The notes: generated from the sequence alone by a model not told the origin. Shown: positions 9,955 to 19,830, counted from the stretch's first letter. The stretch is DNA of 64,000 nt from Tritrichomonas musculus (GCA_039105265.1 JAPFFF010000020.1:1939001-2003000), one strand, 5' to 3'. Numbers and translations: made by a program.

Positions 9955-11313
9955 ATGATGCAAAATTTACAATATTTCAATTTCTTTCAATTTATAAAAT
10001 CAATATTTAATATTATGTATCGTTTAAACGAAGGCTTCCTAGAAGATAAAGAAGAGGAACCCCAATCTCTTGATCTCAATGTAATTAGAGAAACATTGTC
10101 ACAAAACGGTTATACATATCTTCGTCCTGTTGGAAAAGGTGGATTTTCATCTGTATTTTTAGTATTTTCGAATCAATATGGTCTTGAATTTGTAGTTAAA
10201 GTTAGCAACTATAGAGGTTCTCGTAAAAAGCAATCCCAAGGATCGGATGAGTTTGATCAAACTGAAATAAATCATTTAATTAACTTAAATCATCCCAATA
10301 TCATCGATATGTACAAATATTTTACAGATGATCATTATCTTTACATTATTCTTGAATATTGCCAAGGCGGCAGTCTTAAAGATTTAATTGAGAAAAATGG
10401 ACGAATTCGATCTTGCAATTTATATAATTACTGTCATCAAATAATTACTGCTTTAAAGCATTGTCATGATCTTCAAATAGCCCATAACGATATCAAGCCA
10501 GCAAATGTACTAATAGATAAAAATCAACGATTAAAATTAGCAGATTTTGGACTTTCAAAAGGATTTTCTCCCAATTTGATATATCCCAATACCAATAACA
10601 GGTCCAATATGACCGATCATTCCATTGGTAAAAATGGTCAAATATTAATCAAAAAATTTGGAGGTTCGAAACCATACATGGCTCCAGAATTACTTAATCA
10701 TAGTGCATATGATCCATTCAAAGCCGATATTTGGTCATTAGGTGTCACTTTTTACGAATTAGCAACTGGCCATCTACCATGGAAAACGACAGACTTCTCT
10801 CAGATGCACCTACAAATATCGGTTGGAATATTCTCATTTGATAACATTAAATTACCGTCTCCATTTTGCCAAGCTATTCACAAGATGCTAGATGTTAATC
10901 CATTAAAGAGGCCAAATATCGACTGGCTTCTTGAACAGCCAATTTTCGCCCCAGAAACGAGTGGAAACACAAAACTAAGATCATCTATTATCAACCGTTC
11001 ATCATCTATCGGCTCCCTCTCAAAATTGAGAATAAGACCTGTTTCTTCTTTTTCTTCAGATAACGATATAAAACCGTCGGATTCATCACCTATCGTCTCC
11101 CAATCAAATCTTCTTTCGGATGCCATCCTGAATGATAGCCAGGGCCCTTTTTCCCCTTTGAAGCCAACAGACGATCAAGTGTTCGAGCAGAATCCAAATA
11201 AAAATGACTTCCATCAGGCAGGAACGGAGCTGGCTGCCGTTCGTAGAAAGAAAATAAGAAGGAATATTAAAATGATGAGCTCTTCATTACCTCCATCTAA
11301 AACTTTCCTTTAG
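9955..11313 (+). CDS. Ser/Thr protein kinase, CAMK-type, with HND catalytic loop
   Basis: 452 aa. Kinase domain about residues 52-331: glycine loop GKGGFSSV (60-67), Lys82, Glu104, catalytic loop AHNDIKPANVL (His177-Asn178-Asp179, Lys181, Asn184), DFG 197-199, an unusually long activation segment (about 200-242), APE 243-245, and Asp258-Ile-Trp. The catalytic Asp is kept; HRD changed to HND is common in trichomonad kinases. The C-terminal 120 residues are Ser/Pro-rich and end in a basic segment. The first 20 residues are hydrophobic; an alternative start is Met21 (ATG at 10015), which would remove them. The chosen ATG follows a TCACA motif. Substrate unknown. Confidence 0.88.
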   Translation: MMQNLQYFNFFQFIKSIFNIMYRLNEGFLEDKEEEPQSLDLNVIRETLSQNGYTYLRPVGKGGFSSVFLVFSNQYGLEFVVKVSNYRGSRKKQSQGSDEFDQTEINHLINLNHPNIIDMYKYFTDDHYLYIILEYCQGGSLKDLIEKNGRIRSCNLYNYCHQIITALKHCHDLQIAHNDIKPANVLIDKNQRLKLADFGLSKGFSPNLIYPNTNNRSNMTDHSIGKNGQILIKKFGGSKPYMAPELLNHSAYDPFKADIWSLGVTFYELATGHLPWKTTDFSQMHLQISVGIFSFDNIKLPSPFCQAIHKMLDVNPLKRPNIDWLLEQPIFAPETSGNTKLRSSIINRSSSIGSLSKLRIRPVSSFSSDNDIKPSDSSPIVSQSNLLSDAILNDSQGPFSPLKPTDDQVFEQNPNKNDFHQAGTELAAVRRKKIRRNIKMMSSSLPPSKTFL

Positions 11314-12263
11314 AAAGACATTAAATGCGTTCTATATGTTATATATATAGGGTGTCCAAAAAATTTCGTGGAATCGATATTTTTGTTATGTACGAATAAA
11401 ACTCATTAAATTTTATTTTTGTAAATGTGTTCCTTATACTAAAGCCTACATATTGTAAAAAACAGATTTTATCAAAGTTTCATTAATCATGAATTATAAA
11501 GCTTTTTTACTAAGAATAACAAAATGGCATCTTAAAAATGAAAATATTATTTTCTCAATGACGGATGAATGAATCCAATTTTTTTTGTATATTATAAATA
11601 CTTAAGATGCATTGTAATAAATTATTACCTTAATATCAATTCAACAAGTAATAATCATTTTATATTTAAATGATGAAATTAGTTGAGATTCTTTTTTTCA
11701 TTTCATATGTCATATTTTTTCGAAAAAACATTAATAAAAATAAATGGAAATATTATTACTTGTATATATTGAATACATATATACTGTGCAATTGTATCTT
11801 TCAATTGTATATATTAACTGATTCGAATCTTTTTGTTTATATGGAGAATTAAAACTTTTTCGAATTAACGTACAATAACCGATAATAACGTACGAACATA
11901 AATGAATTGAATAGCTTTGAATATAGAGCAAGAAAGCTGAAATATTATATGTGAATATAACAGAAAATGAATGATTCATTTCATTTATAGAATGAGTTAT
12001 TGCCTTTTTTTTAACAAATTTGAAATAAAACTCAAATGTTTTTTCATTTCAAAAAAATTTTCAAATCATTCCAAATTTTCATTTCATTTATTATTTTTTT
12101 TGCTATTGATAAATAATATATAATAGACCTAATACTATATATATCAACTAATTCAAAATAGATAATTTCATTTTTTCAAAGAAAAAAAAAATATAAATTT
12201 TATAAATAAATAAAAAAAATAAATAGTAGATTTTTACTATTATTAAATAATTCAATTGTGTTC
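11314..12263. other. AT-rich spacer with a mariner-like end
   Basis: About 11347-11372 reads TATAGGGTGTCCAAAAAATT, like the outer end of a mariner terminal repeat. I found no matching opposite end. The rest is AT-rich with long A/T runs, and short open frames on both strands are low-complexity. Confidence 0.4.
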
Positions 12264-12806
12264 TTATTGGATTAATTTTTTTAATGATGATGGAATCATA
12301 ATTATGATTTTTTGATAATTTTTAAAAGCTGACAATGGAAATGATTCCAATTTTGATTCTTCTGAAATTTCAACAATTTGAAGATTTCTACAACTAGAAA
12401 ATGCACCTTCACATATTTTTGAAACTTTTGATGGAATAAAAATTTCTTCGATTTTTGTATTAGAAAATGCACTTGATTCAATTGTTTGTAAATTAGAATT
12501 TGTTGAAATTAAAACTTTTCTAAGATTTTTACAATCACAAAAAGCACCTTCACATATTTTTGAAACTTTTGATGGAATAAAAATTTCTTCGATTTTTGTA
12601 TATGAAAATGCATCTGATTCAATTGTTTGTAAATTAGAATTTGGTGGAATTTCAGCTCTTGTAAGATTTTTGCATTCATAAAATGCATATGATGATAAGA
12701 TTTTGATATTTGATGGAATAGAAATTTCTTTGATGTCTCGACTTCCAAATAAAAGAGTGTCAAATTCTTCGTTACTTAAATCACTTTTACCTATTAAATA
12801 TTGATT
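12264..12806 (-). pseudogene. BspA-like leucine-rich repeat fragment, 5'-truncated
   Basis: Open for about 180 codons on the minus strand with clear BspA repeats: FGSRDIKEISIPSNIKILSS, AFSYTKIEEIFIPSKVSKIC repeated almost word for word, and a final IPSSLKKLIQ before the stop at 12264. Upstream the frame is closed by TAG at 12807-12809 with no in-frame ATG, so the N-terminus is missing. The phrase SDLSNEEFDTLLFGSRDIKE suggests the break falls at the start of a repeat block. There is no C-terminal membrane segment. Best read as a gene fragment. Confidence 0.75.
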
Positions 12807-13048
12807 CTAATCTAGTTAAAAAGATAAAAATTGTATATAAACATATGAAAAAAAATATTTTTTTTTTATATACATTAAGATTTCTTTGAAAATCAATATT
12901 TCAAAATGTGTACAATCAAAATAACTTCTGACACCATTGAAATCATTTTTAACCAAATTAATAATAAAAGTAGTTGCAATAAATAAACTATTATTTTTTC
13001 TCTAGAATGAATCAAATGGATATTAGATTTATAGATTAAAAAAATGAG

Positions 13049-13460
13049 AAAAAAACATTACTTTTGAAATTAGAATTATGAATTTTATAAAAACAATTGA
13101 AAAAAAGAATCATCATAAAGTGACAAAAATATCAAAAACAATAATTTAAAATTAAAATTTTAAAGATATTTTATATAATATATATTTTATAAATATTCAT
13201 TATTAATGTATAATGAATGGATCACTCAATAAATTACATTATAAATATCACTCAATAAATTATTTTGTATAATGAATGGATCAAAATAATTTATAATGTA
13301 ACTGATAATAATAAATATTTATAAAATATATTATATAAAATATCTTTAAAATTTTAATTTTAAATTATTGTTTTTGATATTTTTGTCACTTTATGATGAT
13401 TCTTTTTTTCAATTGTTTTTATAAAATTCATAATTCTAATTTCAAAAGTAATGTTTTTTT
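13049..13460. repeat. 412-bp foldback (palindromic) element
   Basis: The outer arms of about 150 bp pair almost perfectly: 13049 onward is the reverse complement of sequence ending at 13460, including a CACTTTATGATGATTC block. The centre holds two direct copies of GTATAATGAATGGATCA and of ATCACTCAATAAATTA. No coding potential. A foldback or MITE-like element is the simplest reading; target duplications could not be fixed in this AT-rich setting. Confidence 0.8.
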
Positions 13461-13715
13461 GATATGCTTTATAATATAATAAATTTTACATTGCTCTTTA
13501 TTAATTTAAAATTAAATTTTAAAGAAATCATAAAAGTTGAATTAACAATGAACAATACAAATATTGTGAAATTTTAAGAAGGGCTTCTTTTTTGAAAATG
13601 TAATTTCTGGATGAATAAGCAATTTTATAACTGATAATTAAAGATTTATATGGAGATGGTAATTGATTTTATATATAAACTATTTAAATTTAAAAATGAT
13701 CATTACTCAGCGAAT

Positions 13716-13822
13716 TAAACTTTGTTTTTTAATTTTCGCGTGTAAACTTACGGTTTCTAAGAATTTATTTCAAATATTGAATGATTTATTTTTTACACTC
13801 GAAAATTAAAAAACAAAGTTTA
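13716..13822. repeat. 107-bp hairpin element, copy 1
   Basis: 31-bp arms (13716-13746 and 13792-13822) pair with one mismatch; the arm begins TAAACTTTGTTTTTTAATTT. The loop carries ACGGTTTCTAAGAATTTATT. A related copy is at 18331-18440, sharing a 46-nt core, so this is a dispersed short hairpin repeat, probably a MITE. Confidence 0.75.
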
Positions 13823-13895
13823 CATTTTATTCAAAAACTTTTTCACCACACTATATAATATTTTTGTTTATTTAAAAAAATATAAAAAAGAATTT

Positions 13896-13928
13896 ATAAT
13901 GAAGAAACAGTTAGAGTTTCTTCATTAT
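13896..13928 (-). terminator. 13-bp hairpin directly after the CAP-protein stop
   Basis: A perfect 13-bp stem (ATAATGAAGAAAC with GTTTCTTCATTAT) and a 7-nt loop start 1 nt downstream of the stop codon of the minus-strand gene at 13930-15717. It may shape the mRNA 3' end; that role is inference. Confidence 0.5.
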
Positions 13929-13929
13929 T

Positions 13930-15717
13930 CTATTTTTCTAAGAAATTTTCATTCGTTTCTAATGAATTAAGAATCAGTTTTGGTAAATTAACCCAATCCT
14001 TATGATCAGGTGTTTCACGAGTAGCCTTTAGAATATTAATCAACTTGGAAGTGAAGTGTTGGCAATTATTTGTAGGCCAATTGTAATCTCTTGCACCCCA
14101 ATGACCACTTTCTTTAACTTTTTCAATGAATTCAAATAAAGAAATGTGCCTATGAACATTTAATTTGATTGGATCAATTGAAGGGTAACGTTGCTTGAAT
14201 TCACCAAGTGTCATTACAAACGCCTTGGCACCATCAGTTTCAATATAGGTAGGCAAATTGTGCTTGTTCCAATATTTTCCATATACAAAAATAGCACCAA
14301 GAGAGTTATCGTTAACTGGGCCTTCTTTACCAACCCAGATTGCAGAGTGAATGAAATCTGGAGGTGGAATAGCATGACCAAATGATTGTCTAGCTTTCTT
14401 CATGAGAGTAGAGAAGAAATTCAAATTGACAACAATATTAGGTGATGTGCCAAGATAGACTGTTTCAATATTGAAATCGCCCAATACCTTTGCACTTTCT
14501 TCATTATCATCGTCATTGTTTTTATGAGAACTTGAACTTTTCTTATGTGAATTCTTTGGTGCATTTGTAACGTTTTCTGAAGGTAAAGGTGAGAGTGAAG
14601 GTGAAGGCGAAGGTAAAGTAGGCTCCCAAGTTACTTCTCTCTTCCTTGGATCTCTACTTGGAGATGGTCTGGTTGGATAATCAGTTTCGCTAGGATGAGG
14701 TGGTTGTGTAATTGTTGGCCTAGGAGTCCTTGATGCCATTGGTGTAGGATAAGCGAAACCAAATCCATTATCAATACCTGAAAATGCGTCTGGATTTACA
14801 TTTTCTGCCTTTCCGTTATTACAATTGATGGAGCGAACAGTGTATCTCCATTCGATGTCTTCTGATGCACTTGACACGACAACTTTGCAATATGTTCCAG
14901 CAGGCACTTTGCCTGGCATAAACTTAACAATTCCCGGATAATAACTGCCACTTGGAGTATCGTAAAATTCCGGTTTTATGTTTAGTATTGTATCGTTGCA
15001 TTTCATCATAATTTGCGTATCTTCTGGCATCTGATCATGCTCTTTACTCCATGCTTTAGTATAATTACGACTGAATGACCATCCATCATAAATGAGATTA
15101 GCGGGAATTGGTCCTGGTGGCGGATAAGCGATAAATTTATCTACTTTATTCGGTCCATAATCATCCATCATAACAAGAAGAGTTCCATAATGGCCGGCGA
15201 CTCCTGATACGACTTCTTGTAAAGGCGGATTAATTACCCATCTTCGGTGACCAAGAGATGGGACAACTGTATCTTGCATGTAAACTGGAATTGATATAGT
15301 TGTGCATGCTTCATCGCTTGCTTCGAAAATATTTGAAAATTCTCCTCCAGTATATGCTGTTTCACTCCAGCATTCTAGACTATGGTTTGAAAAATAATGC
15401 GTGAAAATGTGATTTTTGGACATAACTAGGGCTGCTTGGTTTGTGTAATTTAAAAATGTTTGGCTTTTTGTTAATGGTATTTCATTTAATCCAGTAATGT
15501 TTCTGAAAAAGTTCACTCTATTTCCGGTCCACAGAATATCTTCTGGACTATGAACACCATACTGGCATCCTACACCTTCTTTATAGCAATTTGATACCTC
15601 ATGATCATATAGTCTTTGATATAATTGACAAATTTCATCAGGTTGACGATTTTCTAGTTCAGGAAACTCAACAATAGTTTTGGATGATATTAAAGACACT
15701 AGTATTAGAAAATTCAT
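13930..15717 (-). CDS. Secreted CAP-domain protein with C-terminal papain-like (NCQHF) domain
   Basis: 595 aa. Residues 1-11 (MNFLILVSLIS) look like a short signal peptide. Residues about 60-300 look like a CAP/SCP-superfamily domain: helix LNYTNQAALVMSKNHIFTHY with His103/His107, then LGHRRWVINP (155-164), as in bacterial and protist CAP proteins, with many Cys and N-glycosylation sites. A Pro/Ser-rich linker (about 325-410) follows. Residues about 425-565 hold HSAIWVG (His457) and NNCQHF (Cys552), the two marks of papain-fold thiol hydrolases of the LRAT/PPPDE kind. The product would be a secreted or surface two-domain protein; substrate unknown. TCATTTT lies about 14 nt before the ATG. Confidence 0.8.
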   Translation of the reverse strand: MNFLILVSLISSKTIVEFPELENRQPDEICQLYQRLYDHEVSNCYKEGVGCQYGVHSPEDILWTGNRVNFFRNITGLNEIPLTKSQTFLNYTNQAALVMSKNHIFTHYFSNHSLECWSETAYTGGEFSNIFEASDEACTTISIPVYMQDTVVPSLGHRRWVINPPLQEVVSGVAGHYGTLLVMMDDYGPNKVDKFIAYPPPGPIPANLIYDGWSFSRNYTKAWSKEHDQMPEDTQIMMKCNDTILNIKPEFYDTPSGSYYPGIVKFMPGKVPAGTYCKVVVSSASEDIEWRYTVRSINCNNGKAENVNPDAFSGIDNGFGFAYPTPMASRTPRPTITQPPHPSETDYPTRPSPSRDPRKREVTWEPTLPSPSPSLSPLPSENVTNAPKNSHKKSSSSHKNNDDDNEESAKVLGDFNIETVYLGTSPNIVVNLNFFSTLMKKARQSFGHAIPPPDFIHSAIWVGKEGPVNDNSLGAIFVYGKYWNKHNLPTYIETDGAKAFVMTLGEFKQRYPSIDPIKLNVHRHISLFEFIEKVKESGHWGARDYNWPTNNCQHFTSKLINILKATRETPDHKDWVNLPKLILNSLETNENFLEK

Positions 15718-17085
15718 TAATAAAATAAAAATGATATGGTAAAAAAACTAAAAAATATCAATTATTTATATATCACCCGAAGTTGAAAAGATTTTTTTAT
15801 AATTTGAGAAGATTATTTTTATCTTCTCAATTTTTTTTTTATCTGTCTAATAATTATTAGTATTTTTGAAATATATTATGAACAAATCAAAATAAAAATT
15901 AATTTTATTATTATAAAATATAGTTATTAATTTAAATTCAAAAATTTAATAATAATATTTTAGTTTACAATGAAATATTTTAATTTTTATTTTTTGAAAG
16001 AATAAAATAAATAAAATTGCAAAATTCTTTCTTTAAGTTTATCTTTTAATAAAATAAATATTATAAAAATATAATATACTTTTTCAATTTAAAATAATAT
16101 ATATTCCATATTAATATCTTAAAAATATTTAGTTTTATATTAAAACACAAATAAACTATAACACTTTCTTTTTTTGCCTTTTAGTTTCAGTCAAATAAAT
16201 AATATTGGATTGAAGTTTTATATTTTTACCTAATCTCAAAATCTGACTATGGAGCCTTTAAATGAGTATTGTCATAATTGAAAGTTTAATCATATTAAAA
16301 ATGCATAAATTTATTGATTGTTTTGTTGGTGTTTTTAATATTAATGTATGCTCATATTAATTTAACGGTCCAATTAAAAATATCCTTGTATATACAATGA
16401 CTCTCATTTCTACATTGACCATTTTGAGTTTTTCTTGATATTCATGATGAAAATTTAAATTTAATTTATTGTACATGGATATTTATCGATAGTGTCCGAT
16501 AACGGTTAAATACGTTACCGATATTATATGGAGTAGAGGTGAATAACCGATACTATCCGATAAAAAATATGATTATCGATAAAAACGGTTTTCTCAAGGC
16601 CAATAATGACCGATATATACATATATAAATAAATAGAAAAATAGTAACTAATATGAGCAAATTATATTTGAATGTTTTGAATAATGAAAAAAACTGCCAT
16701 AAACAATTGGCAGATGGATAAAAATATTTCAGATAAATTTTAAAATTCTTTCATTTTGTGAAAAAATAAAAAATGCTCAAAAAATTGAAATAATTTTAAT
16801 AGTCCTGGCTAATGGACCAGTGTATTTCAGAGAAATTATTAATAATTTTTATTTTTAAATAAATATTATAATTATCACGAATTAAAAAAGTGGTGAATAT
16901 TGTAAACGTTTTTTGGAGTTTAAACTATTTAAAAAAAGCAATTATTGCTGAAAGCTTTTTTAGTTTAGTTAAAATTTTGAATAAACAATATCATTCAAAT
17001 TACTCATTTTAATATTAATAATTTTTTTAGTTTCCTTTCTTGAATATAAAAAATAAGAAATACCTATGATTTTTTTTAATTTTAA
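15718..17085. other. AT-rich spacer with CCGATA cluster
   Basis: No gene seen. Five CCGATA boxes and three ATCGATA boxes crowd into 16480-16620; a similar CGGTAACGG/TATCGATA cluster is at about 34008-34105 and 42484-42581, so this may be an old dispersed repeat. A short hairpin (CTGCCA/TGGCAG) is near 16690. Confidence 0.45.
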
Positions 17086-17325
17086 GGTACAAATCCAGTA
17101 CGTTATTTTTTGAATAGGAGAACGTTTATTATTTGAATGGTTGCATGTCTCTGAAAAAGTTTAAATTGACTAGGTTTGTTTTTGACACTTATTTTACAAT
17201 TTAAATAAACATTATGACATGTTATATGAAATGGATGAAAATAATCGTTTTTTATTTAACATGTCATCTTATTCTTTGAGAATGTCAAAAAAAATTGCGG
17301 TTACTAAACGTACTGGATTTGTACC
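17086..17325. mobile_element. 240-bp MITE with 19-bp TIRs and TTAA flanks
   Basis: Perfect 19-bp terminal inverted repeats: GGTACAAATCCAGTACGTT at 17086-17104 and its reverse complement at 17307-17325. Both ends are bounded by TTAA (17082-17085, 17326-17329), the target duplication of piggyBac-type transposons, although a TA-target element with TIR starting AAGG is also possible. No coding sequence. Inside is a second inverted repeat (ATGACATGTTA about 17214, TAACATGTCAT about 17258). It inserted 137 bp from the 3' end of the gene at 17463. Confidence 0.85.
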
Positions 17326-17462
17326 TTAAATGTATATTAATAGTAATAATATTATCATAAAAAAATTATGGATATGCCAAATAACTGGTAAATATCCTTA
17401 TTTTCTATCATATATCAATAAAAATCTTAAATATATTTTAAATCTCGTTGAGCCATTTGAAA

Positions 17463-17957
17463 TTATTTGTTGAATTCTTTTGGGGTCAAATTTAATGTTA
17501 TTGGAATGAATTCATCATGTGAAAAGTCAATTATATAGCAGTATTGTAGATATTGTCTGCATTTCTCTCTCGTGAATTTGTCATGATATTTCTTACAATG
17601 ACCTGCAATATAGAAAAATGCATCATAATAGCTGGCAAATCTGTTATTATCTGTATTTCTGATGTCCAGTGGTACAAAATCAGAATCTCCATTATTCGAA
17701 TTTTTATTCGATGAGATTCTTTGTTTTTTTGGAATATCATATTCGTAACTTGGAATCTTTTGAATGAGACGAGTAAAAGCATTTTTAGTTTTCTTTTTTA
17801 GCATTGATTGAACTTCTTGTGGTAATGCTATTTCATGTTGTTGAAGATTTTCTATTTCATGCTCTGGTTCGGTATCAGTACTGTGGTTATTCTGTGTCAA
17901 TCTTTTTTCATTCCCTTCATGGTTATGATCGTGCATCACATCTTGATTCGATAACAT
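17463..17957 (-). CDS. Hypothetical 164-aa protein
   Basis: The start ATG is supported by TCATTTTATACA just before it. The N-terminal 60 residues are acidic and His/Asn/Gln-rich and probably disordered. Residues 61-90 are basic (MLKKKTKNAF, PKKQR). The C-terminal part (about 110-160) looks folded, with YYDAFFYIAGHCKKYHDKFTREKCRQYLQYC. I do not recognise the family. Codon use and base composition suit a real gene. The basic segment could be a nuclear signal; that is a guess. Confidence 0.6.
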   Translation of the reverse strand: MLSNQDVMHDHNHEGNEKRLTQNNHSTDTEPEHEIENLQQHEIALPQEVQSMLKKKTKNAFTRLIQKIPSYEYDIPKKQRISSNKNSNNGDSDFVPLDIRNTDNNRFASYYDAFFYIAGHCKKYHDKFTREKCRQYLQYCYIIDFSHDEFIPITLNLTPKEFNK

Positions 17958-18580
17958 TGTATAAAATGAAAAATATAACTTTTTCTTAACTCATTCTGAA
18001 ATTTCAATAAAAAAAATTGAATTGAGTTTTATGATTTCTCAAAAAGTTTTTAACGATAACTTAAAGTTTTCTTCATTTGTTTTTTATAGTTTAAAAAATA
18101 AAAAAATAATTGCAAAATTAATATCCTAAAAAACCTTGAATACGATACAAATTTATTGAAAATGTATTGGGTTTTTATATTTTTAAAACGGTTTTATTTC
18201 AATTTGAAAATCTCCGATGAAAAAAAAATTTCACCAAATATCATTTTCTGTTTTCCAAAATCAATGTATTTTGTTTAATTTACTAGAATAGTTTCTTTAA
18301 ATTTAGGTTGATTCATCAGAGGTTAATTTTTAAACTTTGTTTTGTAATAGTCGCGTGTAAACTCACGGTTTCTAAGAATTTATTTCAAACATTGAATGAT
18401 CATTCAATACCAAATTTTATTTTACACGCGAAAAATAAATAAATAAATAAATAAATAAATAAAAAAAAAAAAAAACGTTTCCTCAGATTCATACCAAATT
18501 TGAATATTTTTTCAATATAGTAGACATTATGGAACAAGTTTTGAGTTTGAAATTTTTCAAATATTATAATAACGAAAAGT
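17958..18580. other. Spacer with hairpin element copy 2
   Basis: AT-rich. It contains the 18331-18440 hairpin element, a run of seven TAAA units (about 18430-18460) and a poly-A run. No gene seen. Confidence 0.5.
18331..18440. repeat. Hairpin element, copy 2
   Basis: Related to the element at 13716-13822: it begins TAAACTTTGTTTTGTAATAG, continues with CGCGTGTAAACTCACGG and the shared core TTTCTAAGAATTTATTTCAA, and closes with TTTTACACGCGAAAAATAAA. The right arm is followed by a TAAA microsatellite and A-run that replace the outer end. Confidence 0.7.
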
Positions 18581-18805
18581 TTATAATAAATGCATTAGGC
18601 TATAACAGTAGAATTCTAAATTAATTAACAACTCTAAAATTGTAATAATTCCAAGAATAACCATAAAAAAAGTAAAATAAGGATAAATTTTATTGATTTG
18701 AGTTCTTGGCGGAAAAAATCCTTTTACAAATTGAGTAGAAGATGAAATTGATACTTTATTTAATGAATTGCACTGAATAAACGCCTTATCTTCTATTGAT
18801 GGCAA
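18581..18805 (-). pseudogene. BspA-like protein C-terminal fragment with membrane anchor
   Basis: Reads LPSIEDKAFIQCNSLNKVSI, then a stretch ending in FFPPRTQINKIY, then a hydrophobic span (YFTFFMVILGIITILELLI) typical of trichomonad BspA C-termini. Further upstream (to about 18890) short BspA-like words continue in another frame (FSDTKIER), so the body of the gene is gone. Confidence 0.65.
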
Positions 18806-19016
18806 TGATTACCTAAAAGAGACTTTTTGTAAGGACATTCAATTAATTGAATGAGAATTATTTTACCTTTCAATTTTTGTATCTGAGAAAATATAAAAAA
18901 AATTGAAAGAAAATAATTTTTTCTCTCAATTATTTTTATTTTTGAGAGAATTAAAAAATAAAAATATTTTTAATCTTTTCATATTTTTACATAATTTTTA
19001 CCGAGGCTACATACCG

Positions 19017-19234
19017 CCTAGCGGGCGTCGAGCGAAGCCAAAAGCGCCTTTGCCTAGATATTCAAGAGAAGACGGTAAAACACTCAACGAAGTGCATCCA
19101 CAAAAAGCAAACCTACATATGCGTGAAACAGAAGGAGGTAAAATCACTTCATTCGAATTTTTACATTCAAAAAATGCATCATTTCCAATATATTTTATCG
19201 ATGTTGGAATATCGATTTTCGAATTGAGTAGTCT
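19017..19234 (-). pseudogene. GC-rich BspA-like repeat fragment
   Basis: Minus-strand open stretch with BspA repeats: SKIDIPTSIKYIGNDAFFEC, EVILPPSVSRICRFAFCGC, then LPSSLEYLGKGAFGFARRP before a stop at 19017. The part 19011-19130 is strikingly richer in G and C than anything around it and uses codons such as CCG, CGC, GGC and CGA. It starts after an in-frame stop and has no ATG, so it is a fragment. Possible transfer, or a remnant of a different BspA subfamily. Confidence 0.65.
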
Positions 19235-19673
19235 TCAATTCGTTAATTTGAATATTTCAAGCTGAATCATTCGACCTTGTTGTGCATTATTAGAGTGTTG
19301 TGGGGTAGGTGGACCTGAAAACATATGAAAACTTGGTATATTATTTTGAATACAGAATTTTTTTTGTTTTATAAAACGATAATAAAAATTAAAATTTCTC
19401 TAATATAATTAATTATTTTTTTATTTTTTTCCCCTTATTTTTTATGTTATTTGAAATGCATCATATAAATAATGTTTAATTATTTCTATTTCATTAAATA
19501 ATCTGTATAATTATGATTTTATAATGATTTTATTTTAAAAATTAATAAAATCACAAAAATTGAAATAAATAAAATCAAAGAAATGAAAAATTGAGTAATA
19601 CTAATAAAATTGAATTGTATGCAAAAATGGAAAACAGTTTATATCTGGAATTTGGAAATATACATATATACGT
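19235..19673. other. Spacer
   Basis: AT-rich. Weak BspA-like words may continue to about 19260 on the minus strand; otherwise nothing is seen. Confidence 0.4.
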
Positions 19674-19830
19674 GAATTTGGTGATAGTTCTGAACGTGAT
19701 TCAAAAGAAGCAGCAAAGTATTGTAAGAAATTGGCTGATTCGGGAAATAGAAGTTTGATGTTTAGATACGCTAATATGCTTGAAGAAGGAATTGGTGTTG
19801 AACTTGAAATAAACCTTAATGCCCTTGAAT
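19674..19830 (+). pseudogene. Sel1-repeat fragment
   Basis: Plus-strand stretch reading SKEAAKYCKKLADSGNRSLM and FRYANMLEEGIGVELEINLN, a clear Sel1-like repeat as found in trichomonad kinase-Sel1 proteins (compare residues 1006-1224 of the gene at 24993). It runs out into AT-rich DNA with no start and no second repeat. Confidence 0.6.

Noticed and set aside
11347-11372. Whole mariner element starting at TATAGGGTGTCC
   Set aside because: No matching opposite end and no transposase nearby.
12807-12830. Intron joining a 5' exon to the BspA fragment at 12264-12806
   Set aside because: No matching upstream BspA sequence and no clear splice signals; truncation is simpler.
18806-18890. GTAAAA...TTTTAG intron inside the BspA fragment at 18.8 kb
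   Set aside because: Joining at those sites gives a stop at once; read as decay.
19011-19130. GC-rich patch as a tRNA or rRNA piece
   Set aside because: It does not fold into a cloverleaf by eye, and the minus strand gives clear BspA repeats.
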